Below are positions 13,258-24,569 of a DNA stretch of 64,000 nucleotides, one piece after another. The stretch spans positions 32,488,001-32,552,000 of the forward strand of contig CM060733.1 of the NCBI GenBank assembly GCA_030704615.1, given 5' to 3'. Made by a program: the position numbers and the translations under genes. The stretch comes from Takakia lepidozioides (lineage: Eukaryota > Streptophyta > Takakiopsida > Takakiales > Takakiaceae). The notes below the pieces were generated by a model. The model had not been told where the DNA came from. It worked only from the letters and a program-made list of their open reading frames with translations, and searched no databases. How positions within the stretch are numbered: the stretch's first letter is position 1; the number at the start of each line of letters is the position of its first letter.

Positions 13258-13590
13258 TGTTGAAATGAAAGTGTTGATAAAATATAAATGTAGAATATAA
13301 AAGCAAAACATTTCATTTGTTTTACCTCAATAGAAAATAATAATGCAAGGAACAAATGTGAAAAAAATAAAGTTGAATGTGATGGAACTTCTAGAGGGAT
13401 CCAACCGAATATAATGGAAGTTAATGTGATAAAACTGCAAGGAACTGCTATAATGGAGTTGGAGGGAACTGAATATAATGGAACTCATTGTTGTGATAAA
13501 ACTGAGAGGAAGTGAATATAATGGAACTGAAGGGATAAATATAAAGGGAACTGAACACAATAGAATTCAATGTGATATATAACAATCCAG
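13258..13590. repeat. AT-rich array of a short word, AATATAATGGAACT
   Basis: The word TATAATGGAA with variants recurs at irregular spacing (near 13411, 13449, 13474 and 13515, among others), mixed with TGTGATAAAACTG. It looks like a diverged minisatellite. The minus-strand frame across it is low complexity. Confidence 0.6.
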
Positions 13591-13839
13591 CCTGCTCTAG
13601 CACGTAAGTACTCTATGGTACAGGCATCTGCCACTCAATGAAACAAGTGGAGGCTAGAACGGTGTGTTACATCAAAACCCCTACACCGCTGTATTTACCA
13701 CCTCCCTTCGGGTTAGACATGGTCTTCCGCATCCCTCTGTGTTATAACTACAACGGGGTGTTTGTCGCCATCCTATCGACCCACTTGGTGTCCATCTTCT
13801 TCGTTGCTGTTGCGGCAGAGAACGCACTGCGACTCATGA

Positions 13840-14397
13840 CGTGTCCACGATGCAGTAGCTGCGGTTGCTCGTGATGCAGGGGTTCATGTCCTTCAAGAGC
13901 AGATGCACGTACTTCCAGCCCATTCCACACGACAGTGCGTTGACCTTGTTATCTCTCACGACGGGCTGCGTACATTGGCGGCCGTGGTCATCACTGATCC
14001 TACTAAGGCAGACCTCCTTCCATGCACAGCCTCATCACATGGAGTTGCTGCTTCAGTAGCCGCACATGGGAAGGAGCGCGACTATCGGGAACGTCACCCC
14101 ACTTTGGCAGTCGAGATCTTCGGTTGTTTGCATCATCAGTTCAACAACTTCCTTCGTACATGTGCCCATCGCGCAGTTGAAAACAAAAGCCTTGGAAGCC
14201 CATACGTCTCTGTTCTTATAGCTTTCTTTAGACAACGAGTCTCTGTTGCTTTACAAAAGGCTCAAGCTTTATCCATTTTGCTTCGGGCAGAGGTTGCCGG
14301 GGCGGCTTCATCTCGCCTCCCGGCACTTTCTGACCCACCCTCTTTCGTGTTGTATGACCTTCTTCAGGCAGTAGGTGATGATACTACAACAGATTGA
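13840..14397 (+). mobile_element. Orphan C-terminal domain of a retroelement-like protein
   Basis: One open frame of about 185 codons runs from a stop at 13837 to TGA at 14395. It contains VHDAVAAVARDAGVHVLQEQ, then VDLVISHDGLRTLAAVVITD, PTKADLLP, RHPTLAVEIFGCLHHQ, RQRVSVALQKAQALSILLRA and a DLLQAVG end. I recognise this layout (VD-x-V, DVVI-like strand, EVFGCLH, FRQ) from the C-termini of uncharacterised plant proteins that often follow reverse transcriptases. The VD...G...DV pattern is like a restriction-type endonuclease core, which is inference. No reverse transcriptase precedes it, so it is a truncated relic. Confidence 0.55.
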
Positions 14398-14946
14398 CTT
14401 CTGTTTATCATTATATCTAGCTCTATGAGATTTTGCTTCTCCTTCTCGGGATAGTTTTACCCATTTTGTTACACTCACTCCACTTGGGTCTTTTTATAAA
14501 GCTATACACGAATCCTAATACCAAGAGCGAACAATGAAAACTATGTTTGTGGTTGGATTGACCCATTGATTAAAAAATGGCTCAACTTCAATGTTGATGA
14601 GTAAACACTCGGTATCTAAGTAGACACCCGGCCCTGAACAACTGGACTTCACTGTTTCCGTCATTCCAGTAATTTGAAAGCCAGTGCGAGATTGGACGGC
14701 ACCAAAAATGTTCCCGATCTTACACGAAGGATGATAGAAACAGCAGCGAACTTGGTGTTGTCCACACAACAATTTCAGAAGCCAAAAAGCGCTAAGTTGA
14801 GTGTGACCTGAGACGTTGTGATCTCCTGCCCGAACATGGCGAAGCGCAGGATTGCCACACCACCAAAGACCAGCGTACACAACACAAAACCGCACCCCCA
14901 ACCTCTGAAGGGAACAACTGTGCGGCATGGCTGATACTCTTTCCTC
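14398..14946. other. Upstream region of the APC8 gene
   Basis: About 550 bases lie between the retroelement relic and the APC8 start codon. The minus-strand open frames here are not credited as genes. The 5' leader of APC8 should lie in the last 100-200 bases. An out-of-frame ATG at about 14924 could act as a short upstream start. Confidence 0.4.
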
Positions 14947-17900
14947 ATGGCGACAGCGGGGACTGCAGCCCACCGTGTTGAGCTCCGGTGCGCTATTCGC
15001 CATCTTCGGGACCGAGGCCTGCACACTGCCGCCAAATGGTAAGTCTCCTCCGTTTTTCTGGATTTTGTGAATCTTGCCTTGACAAACGATATTTAAAGGG
15101 GGTGGTTATTGCAGGGCTGCCGAGCAGTTAGTTGGCCTTCCTGAAGAAGCAAGTGGCTGTGCTGGTCCATCGCCAGCTGCTTATGCAGAGTCTGAAAAGG
15201 AAAAGCTAAAGAGACCTTCGAGACGCAAAGACACTGGTATACAACCTGGATCTGGATATGTGCGAGAGGATGAAGAGGAAGTTGATGATGATGTCTTGTT
15301 ACTCGCAAAATCCTTTTTCGACATGCGAGAATACAGGCGAGCGGCCCATGCGCTGCGTGGGTTGCTTGGCAAGAAAGCTTTCTTTCTGCGATGCTATGCC
15401 ACATACTTGGTACAGTGTCTTTCTGACTTGGCTTGGATCATCAAACTATAGGATGTCCAGTTTTGTCACTCTTGGTCTCAGGGCTCTCCACCATTTTGTC
15501 AGTTAAAAGGTTACTGAAATAATTCTTTCAGGTTTTGATAACTTCTAGTAGCTGCCTTCCTTTGGGTTTTCTTGTATGCTTTTATGGTGGGAGGGAAGGT
15601 TGAGGTTTAGTTTCAAAGGGGTTCAGGGTTTAGGGTTTCTGGCAGGGCACTAACCAGGAATGCACAAGCAGTTGCAAAGTCTCAGGGTCTGTGGATACAG
15701 TTATGCTGGAGGGCAGTGGCATGAGATTCAAAGGCGTGTGATCTACGAATGTAGTAAAGAGTAGACGGAGGAAGTCTGATGTTTTTGCAAGAAAGCCTGA
15801 GTTGGGTGATTGACAACCCTGGTTTCCTGTCTTGTCTTCGGAAGACTGATTGTGCTGATTGTAAATGATCCAGGCAGGGGAGAAGAGAAAGGAGGAGGAG
15901 ATAATTGAGTTGGCAGGGCCCTTGGGGAGGAGTGATGCTGTGAATCCAGAGCTTGTTGGGCTGGAACAAGAGCTCTCTGCCCTCTACACAAAGGGGACAT
16001 TGGATGCTTTTGGGAGCTATCTATATGGTGTCGTCTTGCATGAGCGAGAGAGAAAGGCTGAAGCCCGTACAGTGCTTTGCGCATCGGTGAATGCCTACCC
16101 TTGGAACTGGAGTGCGTGGCTCGAACTGCAGGTTAGGATTCTCCCTTGGGGTCTGTTGGCTACATCTGTCCAATATGAGGGAAGTGGAAGGAGGGAAGAG
16201 GGAGATGAGTTCTATTGGCTGGTGGCAAATTACACCACAGGGGTTTATACAGCTGGAGAAGCCTTGTACTAATCTGTAATGGTGCTCTAGGTCGGGCAAC
16301 AGAGTTTTTGGTATCCATTTTCCGTGTTTGTGTCATTGCTAGCTCAACTGTGGTAACCACAATCTCTCTGTGGTGGGGTTACTCATCTAGATTGCTTTAC
16401 CCTATGCCCTGAGAGACTGCTTTATGCCTTTGTCTTATTCCCATTGCTGCAGGCTCTTTGCACAGATCTCGACATACTGCCTACATTGAATTTGAACGAT
16501 CACTGGATGCGGGATTTCTTTGTGGCTAGTGTTTACCTTGATCTGCAGCGGAACTCTGATGGATTGGCACGATATCGGGCATTATATGTTGTATTCCCCC
16601 GTAGTGACCATATCCTGGCCCAGACAGCAACTGCCCACTATAACCTACGGGAATTTGATGAAGCAGAGGGGTTGTTTGAAGAGCTTCTTCGGACCGATCC
16701 ATACCGCATTGATGGTGATCATGCACGACCTTCTCTGTGCTTCATAGTAGGTAGAGCTGTACGTGAATGTTGCAATACCAAGTTTTGGCATTTTAGGGAC
16801 ATTTATTTGTGTGACTAGAACAGGTTCTTCAATTTCTGTACTGTGGTGTTATCTTTTCATTTGTTGCTATGGTACATCTTGTGAGCCATTGGATGTAGAT
16901 CAAACGATTCAGTTGAGTGAACTGTTTTTTAGACAAAACCTTCTCCTCGATGTACTTATCCAGGCATGGACACCTACTCCAACATTCTGTACGTGAAGGA
17001 GTGTTTTGCGGCACTGAGCCACCTGGCACACAAATCTGTACTCACAGACAAGTACAGACCTGAAACCTGTTGCATCATTGGAAACTACTACAGCTTGAAA
17101 GCGCAGCATGAGAAGGCCGTCCTATACTTCAAGCGTGCTCTGAGACTCAACCGGAAATATCTCTCTGCATGGACGCTTATGGGCCATGAATATGTGGAGA
17201 TGAAAAACACGCCAGCTGCAATTGACGCGTATCGACGGGCTGTGGATATTAACCCCCGGGACTATCGAGCCTGGTATGGGCTTGGGCAGACATATGAAAT
17301 ATTATTGATGCCCTATTATGCTCTCTACTATTATCGGCGAGCAACCCAGTTAAGACCTCATGATGCCCGAATGTGGTGTGCTATGGGACAATGTTATGAA
17401 AATGAGCAACTGCAGATGCACGATTCTGCAATTCGATGTTACAGACGGGCAGTGAGTAACAATGACAGAGAGGGTATTGCTCTCCATAAGCTGGCAAAAT
17501 TGCACGAGAGCTTAGGACAGGCTGAGCAGGCTGCATTCTACTACAGGAAAAACTTGGAGAGGATGGAAGCCGATCAGAATGAAGGGCAAGATATTGTAGA
17601 CGCACTGCTTTTCTTGGGAAATTATTGCAAGAACAAGGGCTCCCTGGATGAGGCTGAGAGCTTCTGCACACGACTGCTGGATTATGGTGGCCCTGTAAGC
17701 TCTCTCTGTCTCTGTCTCTCTCTCTTCCCAGAGTGCAATTGCCTGTTGTGTGGGCAACCCGAAGACAATATTCATTTCCTGATTCACTGTCCGGGGTTCT
17801 CTCACCAGAGAGACGCCTCTCCTCAAATCTATCAAGGGAATTGTGCCTGTACCTCTGTTTACCAACGTTGAAAGTCTCGAGGCTGAGCCAAAAGCCCAGG

Positions 17901-18487
17901 CCCTTCTGGGGCCTAGTTATTGGGCAAACCACACACAGCAGATTGATGCTTGTGTGAAGGGTTTTCTAGAGGATATCTGGAAAACCTGGATCAATGTTTT
18001 ATACCAAGGTCAGTCTTACTACCGATGTTAGCCCCTGACAGAGGTAGGTTCTGTCCCTTTGTGTTCCGCTCAAAGTGGGCGCGGGGTCAATGGCCACAAG
18101 GCTACGGCAAACGACGTCTTATGAGTACATTCTCTCCCCAGAGTGACGGGCATGTCATTTCTGTGGTAAGCATAGGGCTGTAAAATAAAACCAGTAAGCC
18201 TGCAACCGGGCTGTCAAGTTTGCATGGGAACAACAAATGCCTCTGTGAGCACCTTAATGGCAGTTGTGAGAAAATTAGTTTATATTTGTAGCTGAGCTGT
18301 GGGGATAAACTAAACCCTGGTGGGTGCAAACCCCACAAAAGGCTAATCTTGGATTCTGGGCTGAAACTTGAAAGTCTTGTTGGTGCAGGCCAAGGAGGAT
18401 GCCAAAGCTCTACTTCGAGAGATTCGGAGTGTGCAGCAACACGCATTAAATCCACCATCCATGGATCTTGAACAATTTACCCCCTGA
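14947..18487 (+). CDS. APC8: Anaphase-promoting complex subunit 8 (CDC23), six exons
   Basis: APC8/CDC23 is a TPR scaffold subunit of the anaphase-promoting complex, the ubiquitin ligase that drives exit from mitosis. Exons are 14947-15038, 15115-15409, 15874-16131, 16453-16714, 16964-17694 and 18389-18487; all junctions are GT-AG and in phase, giving 1737 nt and 578 aa, essentially the length of the Arabidopsis protein (579). The N-terminus has [20 protein letters not shown], followed by an acidic linker and [23 protein letters not shown] repeats fill the middle and C-terminal part, with family hallmarks [38 protein letters not shown] and [17 protein letters not shown]. The tail ends [11 protein letters not shown], like the conserved C-terminus of plant CDC23. 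The last intron carries a LINE tail that does not touch the splice sites. No damage was seen, so this is very probably a working gene. Confidence 0.96.
17736..18136 (+). mobile_element. 5'-truncated LINE tail in APC8 intron 5
   Basis: A roughly 400-bp insertion is bounded by the direct repeat CCCAGAGTG (17727-17735 and 18137-18145), a likely target-site duplication. It encodes the end of a LINE ORF2, with the zinc-finger-like [20 protein letters not shown], and closes with the shared 3' end AAGGCTACGGCAAACGACG and TCTC. The same sequence occurs at 56.04-56.45 kb, and its last 49 bases occur alone at 55870. Confidence 0.85.
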
Positions 18488-19544
18488 CCCTTCTTCCTCT
18501 TGATCCAGTTTTAATTCAAAAGAGGGTAACAAGCCCTGAGGACCTGAGGCCGTTAAGTGGTAAGCTTTAGTAAGCTTTGCATTCTGTCAACTAGTTGTCC
18601 TCTCTATCATCCAGATGGGCTCTTCAACAGTCCCTCAAGAGCATATAGCAAGTCATTGTTACTGCAAGGAAAATAAAATTTTCCTCATTTCAGTCTTTTG
18701 GTTACAAGTTACAACCCATACTGATGGATCCTGTTGGTCAGCAGTGGTGCTCAAGTGGAGAAATCTAGATCCCAGCTACTAGTATGCATACCCCTATGAG
18801 TTACCCTGTACTCTCTTCGAATGTGTGGCAACCATTGGTCTGGTGAGCGGACTTGTCATTGAATATTAATAATGCTGGAAATCCTTTTATCTCAAGCTTC
18901 TGAGGTTGGACTCTCGAAAGCTGCACCCAAAGCTTTCTCCATGAAGTGCCCTGCCTTCCTGTCTCTCTCTTTTCCGTGGTTCATGACACTATCTTGGGAT
19001 GGATGGATCTTGGGGTGGGTCTTTGCAACCCTGATTGCAGTAGTGGCCCCCTCCTCCTGCCCTCTTACTGTACCGTCTTTGCCAGGATGTGCCCAGTGTG
19101 GGTGCTACACAAGCCTAACGCCCCCTTACAGTTGATAAAGCCCTGATCACACTGGTCTACATTAATTTAGGTGAGTGCACCGCTGGCATTTGAGAAGCCT
19201 GTGGAATCTGGATCTGCAAACTGAGCTCTCAACACAGTGTCTAGCTAAGTATGGCAAGAGTTGTGTTTGCATACATGCACCCTCACCTTCCTGTCTCCAT
19301 GCAGCCTGTGACCAGAAGGCAAGGGCCCCACTGACAAGCTTCCGAGGTGCCAGAGCCTCCGAGGCTGGTGTTCTTCCAGCATCCCATGCATACAATGCAA
19401 CAGTCGATGCTTGCATGCTCTGATGGCTCACTCACGGCCTGGTTTGCCCGGGAAACCAGCCGTTGATGCAGCCTGCCTTTACTCCAGCTGGCGATTATCA
19501 GTTTGGAGCTCCCGGGCTTGTACTCCCCCCTGCAATTGAGTCGG
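18488..19544. other. Intergenic, nothing recognised
   Basis: This includes the APC8 3' UTR. Short open frames near 18.9-19.4 kb have no domain, repeats or homologous partner elsewhere in the window. Confidence 0.5.
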
Positions 19545-20560
19545 ATTCTGTGACTCAGCGGCTCGAGACGGCACTGCAGCAGCGGGCTCGAAATCCAAGG
19601 AGGTAGCTGTGGTAGGTCCCGGTGCAGAGAAAACGAGCATCAGAATCTTTGGAATGAGGAAATAGTGAGGTTTCTGTTTGAGACTTATGATATCGTGAAT
19701 CATAATCTATGGCTTGCTTTTAAGGACAAGGTCAAGAATCAGAAGAAATGGGAAACAATTCTGAACATAATGCGCGAGAAGTTTGGGCGAGTTTTCACCA
19801 AGAAACAGTGTGAATGCAAGTATGGGAGTGTGAAGCGAGATTGTATGCGACATTTCAATCTCTTCAACAGGCCTGAGCAAACTGTGCCTCCAACCGATCC
19901 TGCCCATGGCAGGGAGCTCATACAGCCGAGATGCTATGAAATCTGGATGGAATTTTGTGGCAAGAACGCACCGGCCACAGCAAATTCTGAGGACGAGGGC
20001 TCATCGGCTTCAGGTTCTTCACACCAATGTTGAAGAAATGAGCGAGGGAGAAGACGAAGATTACGAGGAGAGGCAGGGACCTCGTCAGTGGGGTATGGCT
20101 GAAGAGCTGCCAGGTCCTCCGAGGGGTGTGCCCCGTAGCCCCTCCCACAGACTGCATCAGAGAGAGAGACACATGGACTCCTTCCAGGGGCCACCTTCAG
20201 AGGTGATGCTAGCGGGGGACGAACTCTTCATGGATCCTCAGCGCAAGGGAAAAAGAAAGAACAACACAGAGCCAGGTTAATAGGATCTTCCGAACGAAGA
20301 GAGCAAATGGCTCACAAGCGTCCCGCAATACTTAAGCAGTTGAGAAGTCAGCACATGGCGTGGATGGATCGGCGGGCCCCTGAAATGTTAGAGCTTAATA
20401 AGTTTCAGGTAGACATGCTGCAGGATCATGATCACAAATTTGAGAATCTTATGGGGGAACTGTCGGATCTAACGCACAGCATCACTTTATTGGCTGATAG
20501 GCTGAAACCTGTACTGGAAAGGTGGGATTTGGGTTTACTGATTGGGGCCACCTGTATATA
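19545..20560 (+). pseudogene. Myb/SANT-like DNA-binding domain protein, frame-broken
   Basis: A frame open from about 19545 reads through NLWNEEIVRFLFETYDIVN, then LWLAFKDKVKNQKKWETIL and FGRVFTKKQCECKYGSVKRD. Spaced tryptophans and the KQCECKYGSVKR helix mark a Myb/SANT-like (trihelix type) DNA-binding domain, as in L10-interacting MYB proteins and transposon-derived relatives. It is followed by an acidic stretch, SEDEGSSASGSS, where the frame stops at 20033. The sense continues one frame over (VEEMSEGEDEDYEERQGPRQ) to 20280. A third segment at 20307 carries a helical tail (MLELNKFQVDMLQDHDHKFE). The single-base shift and lack of an N-terminal start argue for a pseudogene, possibly from a Harbinger-type transposon partner; a small intron is a less likely explanation. 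Confidence 0.6.
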
Positions 20561-21269
20561 TTTCGGTAATTACATCAGTACTGTGTGTTCGTACGTTCTA
20601 CCTCCAACTAACATGAGTGTCATGACGCCGATGGTGCCATCGGGTACCAAGTGTGTACCTGGGAAACGTAGTGGAATTCTGATTGATCAACTCCCATGTT
20701 AGGAAGGCTAACGGCTGATAAGATTCGTGGGCATGATGAAGGACATTGTCCAGGATCATTTAAGTATAATTATCTCATACAAGAGAAAACGTAATGCCTC
20801 CATGGCTCAGAATTTCCCCAGTGGGCCAGCTGGGGCTGGTGTTTCCTTGCAAACCAAAAAGAAAAAGAAAAAAAGCCTTCATATATGTAGCCGCCTGCTA
20901 GTTCTCGACTTTCCCACTTGTCTTAATTTTGGGTAACAGTTGAAGAAGAAGCCTGAGCTTCGAGAAAAAAAACTACGCACGGTCTCTTCCTGAGCAAAAG
21001 TAGGATGCGGGTCTTTTCGCTAGAGTGTGCAAGGTACTTGGGAGGGTTGAGACTGGCTGCTCAGCTGCTCCCTGCTCGTCCTCACAGACCACTTCAAATT
21101 CTCCAGACTAGAGACGTAAGCATGTTTTGCATCCGTGTAAGTTTGGACATGTTCGTATGTTCCTCATTGTGTAGAGTGCAAAGGAGCCCAAAGTGACTTG
21201 CATGAATGTTGTGGAAAGCTCACTAGCACTCCTCTATAAGGGAACTTCAAAATGTTGATGCTGTTGGAT
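20561..21269. other. Intergenic with a decayed PDF-unit copy
   Basis: No intact gene is seen. Around 21027-21110 the sequence AGGTACTTGGGAGGGTTGAG and a following GCTGCTCAGCTG...CTCACAGACCA resemble 21447-21535, which precedes the second half of a PDF motif. This suggests an older, decayed unit of the same series. Confidence 0.4.
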
Positions 21270-22307
21270 TTTGGGCGCAAAGGTCTACGGTGGAGCATGG
21301 AGCGCTGTCATGGGTTTTTTAAAGATCCTTCACAATGGTGGGGCAACCGCAATTGCAAGGTGTGGCTTTCTTGATGTACGAAGTGAAGAAGTTTGTCTCT
21401 TCTGATCTTCCTGTGAGTATCATGATTTGGTGTTTTTCCTGGTGTTTACGAGGTACTTGGGTGGGTCAGCTTGGTCTTATGAGGCCGTTTTGAAATCTAT
21501 GGCTGCTCAGCTGTGCCGTTGTGGTTCTCACAGACCAATCCGGACTAAAGACACAGGCAGCACACACAAGAGGTCCTTTTGGGTTGATGGTAGGTGGAAT
21601 CCTCCGTGGGTGAAAGAAAAGCTAGCTGCTTTCATGACACAAGGTCAAAGACAATGTGGTGAGGGCAACACATTTCACCCTGTTTCGCCCTCTTATCAGA
21701 GTCGTCCCTATTCTCATGTTGAATTCTGGAAGGTAGCTCGGTGGGCGGATCTATGGTGGTTTGGAGTGACTTTGACTTGTTCTGCCAATGTGGCAACAGG
21801 GAAGTATCCAAAAACAGATAACAGAGACGAGGAGAAGCTTTGGAAGGAATGCTTTATGGACCCCAGTCAACGGTGGGACAATCGAGGCACAAAGGTAAAT
21901 ATCTGTCAGAGTGTAGAGAGAAGTAGACAACAAGATGCATCGCAAAGCTTTCTTGGAAATCGTCATCCCCTCTCTCCCAAAGGTTGTCATTTTCAGCTCC
22001 TAGCAGTGAGGGAGGAGGGTCCATGCATGATTGGTGCAGAGGTAGGTAGGTTTGGGTTGTTTGCCAGAACAAATCTAGGCTGTCATTGTCAGCTGCTAGC
22101 AGGGAGGCAAGCAGGATCTATACATGATGGTGCAGAGGCAGGGATAGCTGAAGTGGATTGTGGGTCCAGATTCATCCAAGAGGGCTGGAATTCAAGCACA
22201 AAATTGCCTATGATACCCTGTGGGTTGATAGCTACGAGAAACCTGCATGGGTAGATGGTCAACTGGAAGCAGCAGCGGTGCAGTTGATAAAATCAGGCAC
22301 CTCGACC
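21270..22307 (+). pseudogene. OSB-type PDF-motif exons, two units, leading into a PPR gene
   Basis: The PDF motif (about 50 residues) belongs to plant organellar single-stranded DNA-binding (OSB) proteins, which control mitochondrial genome stability. Unit one is split: FFKDPSQWWGNRNCK ends at a GT donor near 21359, and KDTGSTHKRSFWVDGRWNPPWVKEKL follows at about 21545-21630. Unit two uses an exon at 21800-21894 (DEEKLWKECFMDPSQRWDNRGTK, GT-AG flanks) and an exon starting at 22170 (IHPRGLEFKHKIAYDTLWVD...PAWVDGQL). Joined, they align without gaps to the family pattern W..F..P..WWDNR...NPR.PDFKHK..G..LW. The second exon continues without a stop into the PPR frame. No OB-fold ssDNA-binding domain was found, so a full OSB gene is not present. 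Whether the exons are transcribed with the PPR is unknown. Confidence 0.6.
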
Positions 22308-24569
22308 ATGACCACAGCTTCTTCAAGAGGACCAAGGGAAGGAGTCCACAGTGCCTCTTCTGGCACTTCTGGGCATGTGAGGATGCTATGTGAGGCAGGG
22401 CGACTGAAAGAGGCTCTACAGACTTTAAACCAAGGATGCATTTCAGCAGACTCAGATACTTATGTGTGTCTCTTGCATAAGTGCATCAAGATGAAAGGCC
22501 TGGAAGCTGGAAAGCAGGTGCATGCTCACATTATCCAAAGTGGATTCAAGCCAAACATTTTTCTACACAACACCCTTGTCAACATGTATGTTAAATGCGG
22601 GAGCATCGTGGATGCTCACCAAGTGTTCAATAGAATGCCTGAACGAGGTTTGATCACATGGAATATAATGTTGGCAGGATTTACCAAGCATGGGTATGGT
22701 AGGAATGCCTTGGAGACATATGAGCAAATGATGCAGGAAGGGGTGAAGCCCAACCACATCACGTTTGTTTGCGTTTGCAATGCATGTGCGGGTGTGTCAG
22801 GCCTGGAAAAGGCCAAAGAGGTCCATGGTGATATTGTCAAAGCTGGAATTGTACTGGATGTCATTTTGAACAATACCCTCGTGGACATGTATGCCAAATG
22901 CGGGAGCATCCAGGATGCAAAGGGAGTGTTCGACCATATGGCCAAACGAGATGTTGTGTCCTGGAATGCTATGATTGCAGGATATGTGCAGCATGGGTGT
23001 GGGATGGAGGCTTTGGAGACCTATGAGCAAATGATGCAGGAAGAAGTGAAGCCCAACCGCATCACGTTCGTTTCCGTTTGCAATGCATGTGCGAGCCTGG
23101 CAGCCCTGGAAAAGGGCAAAGATCTCCATGGTCACATCGTCAAAGCTGGAATTGTACCAGATGTCAATCTGAACAATACCCTCGTGGACATGTATGCCAA
23201 ATGTGGGTGCATCCAAGATGCAAAGCGAGTATTCGACAATATGGCTGCACGAGATGTGGTGTCATGGAACGCAATGATCACAGGATATGTACGGCAGGGG
23301 TGCAGGATGGAGGCTTTGGAGACCTATGAGCAAATGATGCGGGAAGGGGTGAAGCCCAACCGGGTCACGTTCATTTGCATTTGCAATGCATGTGCGAGCC
23401 TGGCAGCCCTGGAAAAGGGCAAAGAGGTCCATGGTGACATCATCAAAGCTGGAATGGCACCAGATGTCATCCTGAAAACTGCCCTGGTGGACATGTATGC
23501 CAAAGGTGGAAGCATAGAGGATGCGAAGGGAGTGTTCAACGATATGGCTGAAAGAAATGTGGTGTCGTGGAATGCGATGATCACAGGATATGCCCAGCAT
23601 GGGTTTGCAATGGAGGCTTTGGAGACGTACGAACAAATGATGCAGGAAGGGGTGACGCCCAACCGGGTCACGTTCATTTGTGTTTGCAATGTGTGTGCGA
23701 GCCTGGCAACCCTGGAAAAGGGCAGAAAGGTCCATGGTGACATCATCAAAGCTGGAATTGTACCAGATGTCATTCTGAACAATGCCCTCGTGGACATGTA
23801 CGCCAAAGGTGGGAGTATCGAGGATGCAAAGGGAGTGTTTGATGATATGGCCGAGCGAGATGTGGTGTCCTGGAGTTCGATGATTGCAGGATATACCCAG
23901 CATGGGTGTGGGATGGATGCTTTGGAGACGTATGAGCAAATGATGTGGGAAGGGGTGAAGCCCAACCGGGTGACATTCATATGCATTTGCAATGCGTGCG
24001 CAAGCCTGGCAGCCCTGGGAAAGGCCAAAGAGGTCCAAGGTGACATCATCAGAGCGGGAATTGTGCCAGATGTCATTCTGAATTCTGCCCTGGTGGACAT
24101 GTATGCCAAATGCGGCAGCATCGAGGATGCAAAAGGAGTGTTTGACCATATGGCTGACCGAAATGTGGTGGCGTGGAACGCAATGATCGCAGGATATTCG
24201 CAGCATGGTTGTCATAGGGAGGCCGTCCAACTATTTGAAGTAATGCAAAAGGAAGGCTTGAAGCCGGATAGTATCACCTTTATTTGTGTTCTCTCTGCAT
24301 GCAGCCACGTCGGCCTACTGAATGAAGGAAGACGCTACTTTGATTCCCTGAGTCAGGATCATGGTGTCATTCTGACAGTAAAGCACTTTAGCTGCATGGT
24401 GGACCTTCTTGGACGTGCAGGGCAATTGGATGAGGCAGAGGACCTCATTAATAAAATGCCAATCAAACCAGATGCTGTGGTGTGGAAGGCCTTGCTTGGT
24501 GCTTGCAGAATCCACGGCAATGTCGAGATGGCTGAACGTGTGGCAACATCTATTTCTCAACTGGGATGA
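22308..24569 (+). CDS. PLS-class pentatricopeptide repeat protein, frameshifted before the E domain
   Basis: PPR proteins of this class bind organellar RNA and specify C-to-U editing sites. The ATG at 22308 opens MTTASSRGPREGV, a start also conserved in the copies at 25.9 and 39.8 kb. The frame is also open upstream through a PDF motif from 22170. It holds about six P-L-S triplets of 101 residues (anchors LVNMYVKCGSIVDAHQ and [16 protein letters not shown]). At DNA level the middle triplets are very similar, with an exact 303-bp spacing (GAGCAAATGATG anchors near 22719, 23022, 23325, 23628 and 23931). After CRIHGNVEMAERVAT the frame ends early at 24569. Alignment with the copy at 41.5 kb shows one extra base near 24550; the E-domain sequence continues in the next frame. 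The product could still be a repeat-only PPR protein, but loss of the E domain would be expected to stop editing. Confidence 0.8.
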   Translation: MTTASSRGPREGVHSASSGTSGHVRMLCEAGRLKEALQTLNQGCISADSDTYVCLLHKCIKMKGLEAGKQVHAHIIQSGFKPNIFLHNTLVNMYVKCGSIVDAHQVFNRMPERGLITWNIMLAGFTKHGYGRNALETYEQMMQEGVKPNHITFVCVCNACAGVSGLEKAKEVHGDIVKAGIVLDVILNNTLVDMYAKCGSIQDAKGVFDHMAKRDVVSWNAMIAGYVQHGCGMEALETYEQMMQEEVKPNRITFVSVCNACASLAALEKGKDLHGHIVKAGIVPDVNLNNTLVDMYAKCGCIQDAKRVFDNMAARDVVSWNAMITGYVRQGCRMEALETYEQMMREGVKPNRVTFICICNACASLAALEKGKEVHGDIIKAGMAPDVILKTALVDMYAKGGSIEDAKGVFNDMAERNVVSWNAMITGYAQHGFAMEALETYEQMMQEGVTPNRVTFICVCNVCASLATLEKGRKVHGDIIKAGIVPDVILNNALVDMYAKGGSIEDAKGVFDDMAERDVVSWSSMIAGYTQHGCGMDALETYEQMMWEGVKPNRVTFICICNACASLAALGKAKEVQGDIIRAGIVPDVILNSALVDMYAKCGSIEDAKGVFDHMADRNVVAWNAMIAGYSQHGCHREAVQLFEVMQKEGLKPDSITFICVLSACSHVGLLNEGRRYFDSLSQDHGVILTVKHFSCMVDLLGRAGQLDEAEDLINKMPIKPDAVVWKALLGACRIHGNVEMAERVATSISQLG

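Noticed and set aside
14515-15024. 169-codon minus-strand frame overlapping the APC8 start
   Set aside because: No domain is recognisable and it runs antisense to the well-supported APC8 exon 1.
23262-24230. Long minus-strand frames (322 and 265 codons) opposite the PPR gene
   Set aside because: They are periodic only because the PPR array is periodic; their translation repeats with the 101-residue period and has no independent domain.
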